Shown in pieces: positions 57,669 to 64,000 of a DNA stretch of 64,000 nt. Each line of letters begins with the position of its first letter. Position 1 is the stretch's first letter. The DNA is taken from assembly GCF_017795885.1 (NCBI RefSeq), contig NZ_CP059297.1, positions 1,989,001 through 2,053,000 on the forward strand. Reading direction: 5' to 3'. A program made the translations under genes and the position numbers. Below the pieces are notes generated by a model. It saw only the letters and a list, made by a program, of their open reading frames with translations, did no database searches and was not told the DNA's origin. This DNA comes from Brevundimonas sp. AJA228-03 (lineage in GTDB: Bacteria > Pseudomonadota > Alphaproteobacteria > Caulobacterales > Caulobacteraceae).

Positions 57669-59868
57669 AGCCAGGCTCGGCCGCATCCGGATCGGCCTTG
57701 TCATCCCGGAAAGGTCGGAGACCTTGTCCGGGGCGGCTCCACGGCCTGTCTCCCCGAGTATCCGCAGACCAGACCGCACGCCAGCCCTGCGGTGTCTGCC
57801 ACAGCTCGACCGCCCCGCCGCGTGCGTAGTCCACCCCGTCCAGCACGAGGCGGTCGGCGCAAGCGCTGGGCAGGGCTGACACCGTCGCCCGCACGCTGAC
57901 CAGCGGGGCCGAGGCACACAGGCCCGCCAGCGCCTCCGCATCCGGCGCGACCTTGCCCCACCACACGGCCAGGGGCGCATGACCGGTTCGGGGCGCACAG
58001 GCATACCGCTCGCAGATCCAGCCGGCGTCGTCCCGCTCGGCCCGCGTCAGTCCGCGCCGCCGCGACCATACCTCGGTGGCGAAATCCCGCACGCCCGGCC
58101 GCACCACGACCGCCTGACCGCCGACGCTATAGGCCGCATTGATCCCCCCATCGCCGATCCAGACTGTCGGTGTCGGATCGCGCGGCCAGATCAGCACCGC
58201 GCAGACGAACGGCAGTCCGGCCCACCGCAGCCGCCCCTGCCACAGACAGACGAACAGCACGCCCAGGAACGAGATCGGCAACACATGGTCCGGCGCGCTG
58301 GCGATGGTCCTGACCGCGCCCGGAAGCGCCGTGACCCGGTGGCCGACGAACAGCATCGCATCCACCCCCTTGCCCGCCACCCACAGGAACGGCCCGCCCA
58401 GCCCGACCGGCTCCAGCAGCGCACCCAGGGCCAGCGCCGGCATCATGATGAAATCGGCGATGGGCGACGTCGCCAGATTGGCGATCAGACCAAAGACGGC
58501 GGTCCGGTTGAAATGCTGGATCGCGAACGGCCCCGTCGCCGCGCCCGCCACGAAGCTGGCGCTGACTGCGATGACCAGCCAGTGCCGCGCCGACTGGATC
58601 AGGGCGATGGGCCAGGGCACAGACAGAGCGCGTGTCCGGGGTGGCCAGGCCTCGGCCAGGGCCACCAGGGCCGCTGTTGCCGCGAACGACATCTGGAACC
58701 CCGGTGTCACGATGGCTTCGGGCTGCAGGATCAACACGACCATGGCGGCCACAGCCAGCCCGTGCATGCTGATGGCCGGCCGGTCCAGCAGGATGGCCGC
58801 GAAGGCGATCGAGGCCGTGATCGCCGACCGCTCCGCCGGGGCGGGTGCGCCTGACAGCACCAGATAGCTCCAGACCGCGATCAGCCCGGCGACCGCCGCC
58901 ACCTTCTTGCCTGACACCCGCAGCGCCAGCCAGGGCCAGGCCGCCACCCCGAACCGCACGAGGAAGAAGGCAAACCCGCCCACGATCGCCATGTGCAGGC
59001 CACTGATCGACAGGATGTGTGCCAGTCCGGAATCGCGCATGGCGTCCAGATCCTCGCGCTGGATCCAGGTCTCATGCCCCGTCGTCATGGCCGCCGCGAT
59101 CCCGCCGGTTCGCTCGCCCAGGCGATCGACGATCCGCCGGGCCAGAGCAAACCGCATCGCATTGACCCGCATCGCCATCCGCAGGCTCCATGGCGCCGCG
59201 GGCAGCCCGGCCGTCCGCGTCTCGCCCAGCGCGAAGGCCGTGCCGCCCAGGCGGTCGAACCAGGCCCCTCTCCCGAAGTCATAGGCTCCCGGGCTGGCGG
59301 GCGGCGGCGGCGGATTCAGGATCGCGTACAGGCGGATGGCTGACCCTGGCACCGGCGGCTCACCCCTGACCGTGGCTCTCAGACGGATCGGGGTCGCCTC
59401 CGGGAGCAGGCCCTGCACGCGGACGGGGGCGACGACCACCCGGTGCCCCCGGTCGCCCGGGCTGTCCACATCGACGACCCAGCCCTCGATCACGGTGGGC
59501 TCGGCCATGGCCGGTGCGATCGGCGCCGCGACACGGTCGCTGCGGACCTTCGCCCCCGCGAGTCCACACGCCAGACAGGCCAGCAGCATCAGCGGCAGGG
59601 TGATCCTGCGCCCGTTCCCCCGCCACCGTGCACCCAGCCAGATCGCCAGCATGGCCCCGGCCATTCCCAGCAGCGGCCACAATGGCGGCTCGCGCTTCAG
59701 CGCGAAATAGAGGGCCGCTCCGCAGCCGAACGCCACCGGGGCCAGCAACCGCCACCGCAGCGACTGCGCCCGGACTTCATCGGAAAGCCACGCGGCGATC
59801 CTCTCTCGCGGGCTGGGCTTTGCGGCATCGGGAGGTATAAGGGCGGCCCGTCCGGACACGCCCCCCAT
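57649..59868 (-). CDS. comEC: ComEC/Rec2 family DNA-uptake channel protein
   Basis: 739 residues from ATG 59868 (59898 would add 10). It is a polytopic membrane protein forming the inner-membrane channel for ssDNA in natural transformation. It has N-terminal TMs, a DUF4131-type OB domain (~120-220), and the Competence domain with [20 protein letters not shown] and then many TMs. The C-terminal metallo-beta-lactamase-type part is short and lacks an HxHxDH motif, so nuclease function is doubtful. The tail is partly encoded by a palindromic repeat. The start overlaps that of gltX head to head. Confidence 0.92.
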   Translation of the reverse strand: MGGVSGRAALIPPDAAKPSPRERIAAWLSDEVRAQSLRWRLLAPVAFGCGAALYFALKREPPLWPLLGMAGAMLAIWLGARWRGNGRRITLPLMLLACLACGLAGAKVRSDRVAAPIAPAMAEPTVIEGWVVDVDSPGDRGHRVVVAPVRVQGLLPEATPIRLRATVRGEPPVPGSAIRLYAILNPPPPPASPGAYDFGRGAWFDRLGGTAFALGETRTAGLPAAPWSLRMAMRVNAMRFALARRIVDRLGERTGGIAAAMTTGHETWIQREDLDAMRDSGLAHILSISGLHMAIVGGFAFFLVRFGVAAWPWLALRVSGKKVAAVAGLIAVWSYLVLSGAPAPAERSAITASIAFAAILLDRPAISMHGLAVAAMVVLILQPEAIVTPGFQMSFAATAALVALAEAWPPRTRALSVPWPIALIQSARHWLVIAVSASFVAGAATGPFAIQHFNRTAVFGLIANLATSPIADFIMMPALALGALLEPVGLGGPFLWVAGKGVDAMLFVGHRVTALPGAVRTIASAPDHVLPISFLGVLFVCLWQGRLRWAGLPFVCAVLIWPRDPTPTVWIGDGGINAAYSVGGQAVVVRPGVRDFATEVWSRRRGLTRAERDDAGWICERYACAPRTGHAPLAVWWGKVAPDAEALAGLCASAPLVSVRATVSALPSACADRLVLDGVDYARGGAVELWQTPQGWRAVWSADTRGDRPWSRPGQGLRPFRDDKADPDAAEPGSSDTGG
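57705..57732 (-). repeat. Palindromic repeat in the comEC 3' end
   Basis: CCCGGAAAGGTC (57705-57716), GGA loop, GACCTTGTCCGGG (57720-57732): a 12-bp stem with one bulged G (57726). The CCGGACAAGGTC core resembles dispersed repeats I recall in alphaproteobacterial genomes. It sits about 50 codons' worth of bases from neither gene's functional domains, in the divergent tail of comEC just past the lexA stop, and may end transcription from both sides. Confidence 0.6.
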
Positions 59869-61285
59869 GACCTCCTCCTCCGACCCCCGAGTCATCACCC
59901 GTTTCGCCCCCTCGCCGACCGGCTATCTGCACATAGGCGGCGCAAGAACGGCGCTTTTCAACTACCTTTACGCGAAAGGCCGCGGCGGCAGGTTCCTGGT
60001 CCGCATCGAGGACACCGACCGCGAGCGTTCGACCGACGAGGCGGTCAAGGCGATCTTCGACGGCCTCAGCTGGCTGGAACTGTTCGCCGACGAGGACCCC
60101 GTCTTCCAGTATGCCCGCGCGGACCGACACCGCCAGGTTGTCGATGAACTGCTGGAGCGCGGGGCCGCCTATCGCGACTTCACATCCGCCGAGGAAACCG
60201 GCCGCCTGCGTGACGAGGCCAAGGCCGCACGCCGTCCATTCGAATCGCCCTGGCGCGACCGCGAGCCGACGATGGACGACCTGTCCCGGCCTCACATCGT
60301 CCGCTTCCGACGCCCCCTGCCGGGCCGGGTGATCGTGAGTGACGCCGTCCAGGGCGAAGTCAGCTGGGGCAACGAAGATCTGGACGACCTCGTCCTGCTG
60401 CGTTCCGATGGGGCCCCGACCTACAACCTGGCCGTCGTCGTCGATGACCATGACATGGGGGTCACCCACGTCATCCGGGGCGACGACCATCTGAACAACG
60501 CCGGACGTCAATCATTGATCTATGATGCGCTGGACTGGCCGCGACCGACCTTCGCCCACATCCCCCTGATCCACGGTCCCGATGGCGCGAAACTGTCGAA
60601 ACGACACGGGGCCCAGGCCGTCCACGAATATGCCGGGATGGGCTATCTGCCCGAGGCCATGCGCAACTATCTGGCCCGTCTGGGCTGGGCCCACGGCGAC
60701 GATGAACTGTTCGGCGACGATCAGGCCCGCGCATGGTTCGACCTCGACGGCGTCGGCAAGGCCCCCGCCCGGCTGGACTTCGACAAACTGGCCCACGTCA
60801 ATGCGCACTGGATGCGGCTGGCCGACGACGACCGGCTGGCTAAGGCCGTGCTGGACACACATCTGGCGCGCGGGCATGCGCTGGCCGAGGGCGACGAGGC
60901 ATGTCTTCTGCGGGCCATGCCCCTCGTCAAGGACAGGGCCCGGACTTTGCTGGAACTGGCCGATCAGACCGGCTTCGTCCTTCGCCGGCGCCCTCTGCAG
61001 ATCTTTGAAAAGGCCCTGCCCCTCCTCACGGGCGAATCGGGCGAACGGATCGCGCGGTTGCGTGACCGCTTACGACTGTTCGCCAGCTGGGACGTCTTCG
61101 CCCTGGAGGCCGAGCTCAAGGCCTTCGCCGAGGAGGAAGCGGTGGGATTCGGCAAGATCGGCCCCGCTGTCCGGGCCGCGCTGACGGGCGACGGCGTTTC
61201 ACCCGACATCGCAAAGACCCTCGCCGCGCTCGGTCGGGAAGAATCGCTCGGCCGCTTGGATGATGCGCTGCAACAGACTAGATGA
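59867..61285 (+). CDS. gltX: Glutamyl-tRNA synthetase
   Basis: 472 residues. Class I synthetase charging tRNA-Glu. The HIGH-type motif is RFAPSPTGYLHIGGARTALF and the KMSKS motif is GAKLSKRHGAQ. C-terminal helical anticodon-binding domains follow. Because many alphaproteobacteria carry two GluRS paralogues, a role in charging tRNA-Gln for GatCAB is possible and cannot be judged from this window. ATG 59867 overlaps the comEC ATG on the opposite strand, so its promoter must lie inside comEC; a TATAAG at 59836-59841 is a candidate -10. Confidence 0.95.
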   Translation: MTSSSDPRVITRFAPSPTGYLHIGGARTALFNYLYAKGRGGRFLVRIEDTDRERSTDEAVKAIFDGLSWLELFADEDPVFQYARADRHRQVVDELLERGAAYRDFTSAEETGRLRDEAKAARRPFESPWRDREPTMDDLSRPHIVRFRRPLPGRVIVSDAVQGEVSWGNEDLDDLVLLRSDGAPTYNLAVVVDDHDMGVTHVIRGDDHLNNAGRQSLIYDALDWPRPTFAHIPLIHGPDGAKLSKRHGAQAVHEYAGMGYLPEAMRNYLARLGWAHGDDELFGDDQARAWFDLDGVGKAPARLDFDKLAHVNAHWMRLADDDRLAKAVLDTHLARGHALAEGDEACLLRAMPLVKDRARTLLELADQTGFVLRRRPLQIFEKALPLLTGESGERIARLRDRLRLFASWDVFALEAELKAFAEEEAVGFGKIGPAVRAALTGDGVSPDIAKTLAALGREESLGRLDDALQQTR

Positions 61286-61349
61286 TCGTAGGTAACCGTC
61301 GCGGTCCGGGTCTTCCCGTCCGGTCCGAACACCATCGCAAGGGCGCCTG

Positions 61350-62651
61350 ATGACCGAAGCCTCCAAACCCGCCGGAACGGCGACCCTGACCTACGGCGAC
61401 AAGACCGTCGAACTGCCGGTTCTGTCGGGCTCCACGGGCCCGGACGTCATCGATATCCGCAAGCTGTATGGCGCGACCGATACCTTCACCTTCGATCCCG
61501 GCTTCACCTCCACCGCGGCCTGCGAAAGCGCCATCACCTACATTGACGGCGACGCCGGCATCCTGCTGCACCGCGGCTATCCGATCGGCCAGCTGGCCTC
61601 GCAGTCGAACTTCATCGAGGTCTGCCACCTTCTGCTGAAGGGCGAACTGCCGACGGCTGCGGAATACGAGGCGTTCGAGACCATCGTCACCCGCCACACC
61701 ATGCTGCACGCCCAGTTCGATCGCTTCTTCGAGGGCTTCCGCCGCGACGCCCATCCGATGGCGATCATGGTCGGGGCTGTGGGCGCCCTCTCGGCCTTCT
61801 ATCACGACAGCCTGGACATCCATGATCCGGTCCAGCGCGACATCTCGGCCATCCGTCTGATCGCCAAGATGCCGACCATCGCGGCCCGGGCCTATAAATA
61901 CCACATCGGCCAGCCCTTCGTGTCACCGCGCAACGACCTCAGCTACGCCGAGAACTTCCTGCGCATGTGCTTTGCGGTTCCGGCCGAGGACTATGTAGTC
62001 GACCCCAAGATGGCCAGGGCCATGGACCGGATCTTCACTCTTCACGCCGACCACGAACAGAACGCCTCGACCTCGACGGTGCGCCTGGCCGGTTCGTCGG
62101 GGGCCAATCCGTTCGCCTGTATCGCCGCCGGCATCGCCTGTCTGTGGGGACCGTCGCACGGCGGCGCCAACGAAGAGGCGTTGAACATGCTCCGGGAGAT
62201 CGGCACGCCGGACAAGATTCCGGAGTTCATCGAGGGCGTGAAGGCCCGGAAATACAAGCTGATGGGCTTCGGCCACCGGGTCTACAAGAACTACGACCCC
62301 CGCGCGACGGTGATGAAGGAATCGGCCGACGAGATCCTCGACCTGGTCGGCGACAAGAACGATCCCCTGTTCCAGGTGGCCAAGGAACTGGAGCGCATCG
62401 CCCTGTCCGACGAATATTTCATCGAGCGCAAACTGTTCCCCAACGTCGACTTCTATTCGGGCATCACCCTGTCGGCCATGGGCTTTCCGACCTCGATGTT
62501 CACCGTGCTGTTCGCCCTGGCCCGCACCGTCGGCTGGATCGCCCAGTGGGAAGAAATGCTGGCCGATCCGGCGCAGAAGATCGGCCGCCCGCGCCAGCTG
62601 TACACCGGCCCGACGCAGCGCGACTACGTGCCGATCCAGTCGCGCGGCTGA
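61350..62651 (+). CDS. gltA: Citrate synthase
   Basis: 433 residues, the type II hexameric class by length and N-terminus ([25 protein letters not shown]). It condenses acetyl-CoA with oxaloacetate. The active-site His residues are in [18 protein letters not shown] and [15 protein letters not shown], and the catalytic Asp in [16 protein letters not shown]. It follows gltX after 64 bases, a conserved order. The window thus contains both the enzyme making acetyl-CoA from pyruvate and the one consuming it. Confidence 0.97.
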   Translation: MTEASKPAGTATLTYGDKTVELPVLSGSTGPDVIDIRKLYGATDTFTFDPGFTSTAACESAITYIDGDAGILLHRGYPIGQLASQSNFIEVCHLLLKGELPTAAEYEAFETIVTRHTMLHAQFDRFFEGFRRDAHPMAIMVGAVGALSAFYHDSLDIHDPVQRDISAIRLIAKMPTIAARAYKYHIGQPFVSPRNDLSYAENFLRMCFAVPAEDYVVDPKMARAMDRIFTLHADHEQNASTSTVRLAGSSGANPFACIAAGIACLWGPSHGGANEEALNMLREIGTPDKIPEFIEGVKARKYKLMGFGHRVYKNYDPRATVMKESADEILDLVGDKNDPLFQVAKELERIALSDEYFIERKLFPNVDFYSGITLSAMGFPTSMFTVLFALARTVGWIAQWEEMLADPAQKIGRPRQLYTGPTQRDYVPIQSRG

Positions 62652-62653
62652 AA

Positions 62654-62671
62654 CCTCCCTGTCGAGGGAGG
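62654..62671 (+). terminator. Hairpin after gltA
   Basis: CCTCCCT (62654-62660), GTCG loop, AGGGAGG (62665-62671), beginning 2 bases after the gltA stop. A 7-bp perfect stem in the 36-bp gap between convergent gltA and the kinase gene. There is no T-tract. It may serve both strands, or belong to the C/T-G/A palindrome family seen in the pdh genes. Confidence 0.55.
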
Positions 62672-62687
62672 CATCGGGCCGTCGCCC

Positions 62688-64000
62688 TCAGCGGATCATC
62701 CACGATACCAGCAGCAGGACCAGCAGCAGCGCGCTGACCCCTTGCCAGAACCGCACCGGCTCGCGCTCCATCAGCGACAGCTCGCGTCGTGCCGGCACGG
62801 CCGCGGCGCTGCCGCTCTCCAGCACGTGAATCAGTTCCTCGACGTCGGCGAACCGGTCGGTCGGCTCGACCGCCAGCGTCCGCAGGATCGCCGCCTCCAG
62901 CCAGGCCGGCATATCGGGACGAAGCACGGTCGGTCGGGTCGGTTTCTCGAACCGCATCCGGTTGAAATCCTCGTCCTGGCCGCAGGGGTAGTCGCCGGTG
63001 AACAGCCGGTACAGCGTCACCCCCAGCGCATACTGATCGCTCAGGGCATCACCCGGATAGGCCGCGAACAACTCCGGTGCCTTGTACCCGGCCGTGCCCG
63101 GGGCCTCGGCCTCGGCGAACTCCTCGATCCGCGGCAGTCTGGCGACGCCCAGATCGATCAGCTTCAGCCCGCCGTCCTTCTCCAGGATCACATTGTCCGG
63201 CTTGATGTCGCGGTGGGCAATCCCCTGCCGGTGCAGGGCTACGACGGCCCTGGCCAGGCGGATGCCGACATCCACGCCCGTCGGGATGTCGAACGGTTCC
63301 TCGGCGATCTTCGCGTGCAGCGTTCGTCCGACATAGAGGGGCTGGGCGATGTACAGGCGGCTCTGGCGACCGACATCGAGCGTCAGGGTCTTGCCCACGA
63401 ACGGACTGTCGATCCGCCGGCCGATGAAGCTCTCGCGCAGGAAGGCACCCCGCGCCCCGCTTTCGGACAGCAGGGCGGGCTTGGGAAACTTCAGCACGAC
63501 GGGCGTGGTCGCCTCGCCGTCCCGGGCAATGAACAGCCGGGTGTAGTTGCCATCGGACAGCAGCCGTTCCAGCCGAAACCCGTCGACATTGTCGCCCGCG
63601 TTCGGTGGCGGAAGGATCGGCAGCCCCGCGACCTCCGCCCCGATCGCATCCTGATCCACGGCCCCGATGCGGATGACGTCGATGACGATGGCGGTGGCAT
63701 TGTCGCGCGTCTCGGCCAGACCCGCCGCATCGACGATGGCCCGGGCGTCCGCCTCCGGCGAAGCCCGCCGTCCCAGCAGGTGGCCCAGATCCTCGTCGGA
63801 CACCACGCCGTGCACGCCGTCGGTCGTCAGCAGCAGCCGGTCGTGCGCCTTCAGCCCCACAGCCCGCGTATCGAGCCGCAGGTCGGGTTCAATTCCGATC
63901 GCCCGATACAGGACATGGCTCAGACCCGGCTGGCTCAGCACATGGTCCTCGGTCAGTCGGGTCAGCACCCCGTCGCGGAAATGCCAGGCCCGGCTGTCGC
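62688..64000 (-). CDS. Fused PP2C-type phosphatase and Ser/Thr protein kinase, partial
   Basis: The gene is cut by the window end; the frame is open to 64000 and about 437 residues are visible. The first ~125 are the C-terminal half of a PP2C/SpoIIE-type phosphatase (DSRAWHFRDGVLTRLTEDH, LLTTDGVHGVVSDEDL, ETRDNATAIVID). Then comes a Hanks-type kinase domain: VVLKFPKPALL (Lys), IAHRDIKPDN (catalytic loop), LKLIDLGVARL (DLG for DFG), GTAGYKAPEL. A single C-terminal TM (VSALLLVLLLVSWMI) ends the protein. Opposed activities in one chain suggest a self-resetting switch. The partner is unknown. Confidence 0.9.
   Translation of the reverse strand, partial: DSRAWHFRDGVLTRLTEDHVLSQPGLSHVLYRAIGIEPDLRLDTRAVGLKAHDRLLLTTDGVHGVVSDEDLGHLLGRRASPEADARAIVDAAGLAETRDNATAIVIDVIRIGAVDQDAIGAEVAGLPILPPPNAGDNVDGFRLERLLSDGNYTRLFIARDGEATTPVVLKFPKPALLSESGARGAFLRESFIGRRIDSPFVGKTLTLDVGRQSRLYIAQPLYVGRTLHAKIAEEPFDIPTGVDVGIRLARAVVALHRQGIAHRDIKPDNVILEKDGGLKLIDLGVARLPRIEEFAEAEAPGTAGYKAPELFAAYPGDALSDQYALGVTLYRLFTGDYPCGQDEDFNRMRFEKPTRPTVLRPDMPAWLEAAILRTLAVEPTDRFADVEELIHVLESGSAAAVPARRELSLMEREPVRFWQGVSALLLVLLLVSWMIR

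Overview
The window looks like a chromosomal segment of an alphaproteobacterium of the Caulobacteraceae, most likely Brevundimonas or a close relative. The basis is high GC, dense ATGA/TGATG-coupled operons, the gene orders (nuoF-N/birA/coaX/rnj; pdxJ/acpS/lepB/rnc/era/recO/parC; trpEGDC/lexA/comEC/gltX/gltA), an E1-beta subunit carrying its own lipoyl domain, GTTC-N7-GTTC SOS boxes, and -10 elements close to the Caulobacter housekeeping form (GCTANAWC). This assignment is inferred from content, not from a database match. No rRNA, CRISPR array, insertion sequence, prophage or plasmid feature was seen, and no gene-free stretch exceeds 300 bases.

Layout. 1-15003 (+): the distal respiratory complex I operon (nuoF end, G, H, I, J, K, L, M, N) with two small lipoproteins and a coiled-coil protein interleaved. 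It runs by overlapping starts into birA, coaX, rnj (RNase J), mce and a DUF1467 protein. 15000-15946 (-): a DUF2141/DUF2306 gene pair behind a perfect 15-bp palindrome. 16079-24520 (+): proS, lolC/E, lolD, a small helical protein, pyrE, pdxJ, acpS, lepB (with an unusual His/Glu/Ala/Pro repeat extension), rnc and era. 24521-28404: an accessory block between era and recO, holding a serine hydrolase, a minus-strand ArsR/SRPBCC/SRPBCC-VOC operon, a flavoprotein remnant and a SnoaL-like protein. 28405-33483 (+): recO, parC, lemA, an M48 protease and ftsB. 33611-40713 (+): pyruvate dehydrogenase (pdhA, pdhB, pdhC, lpdA) with a glutathione peroxidase gene inside the operon, then DUF998 and VIT-family membrane proteins.

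40715-50606 is mostly minus strand: DUF3606, an MBL-fold hydrolase, tatD, holB, tmk, rlpA, katG, pyrG, secG and tpiA, with tRNA-Ser(UGA) on the plus strand. 50733-57668 (+): ppiD, trpE, trpG, trpD, trpC and lexA, with a short minus-strand membrane ORF between trpE and trpG. comEC (minus) lies between lexA and gltX and overlaps lexA at its 3' end and gltX at its start codon. gltX and gltA follow. The window ends inside a minus-strand fused PP2C phosphatase/Ser-Thr kinase.

Functionally this is core metabolism: aerobic electron entry, pyruvate to acetyl-CoA to citrate, tryptophan, pyrimidine and cofactor synthesis, envelope lipoprotein sorting and secretion, RNA processing and the SOS response. 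The most unusual structure is a set of GC-rich palindromic elements read in frame as the flexible linkers of PdhB and PdhC, each locus carrying an inverted pair. Others are the repeat-bearing LepB extension, a gene fusion with a surviving internal ribosome-binding site, and three genes whose predicted -10 box sits exactly 7 nt before the ATG, implying leaderless mRNAs.
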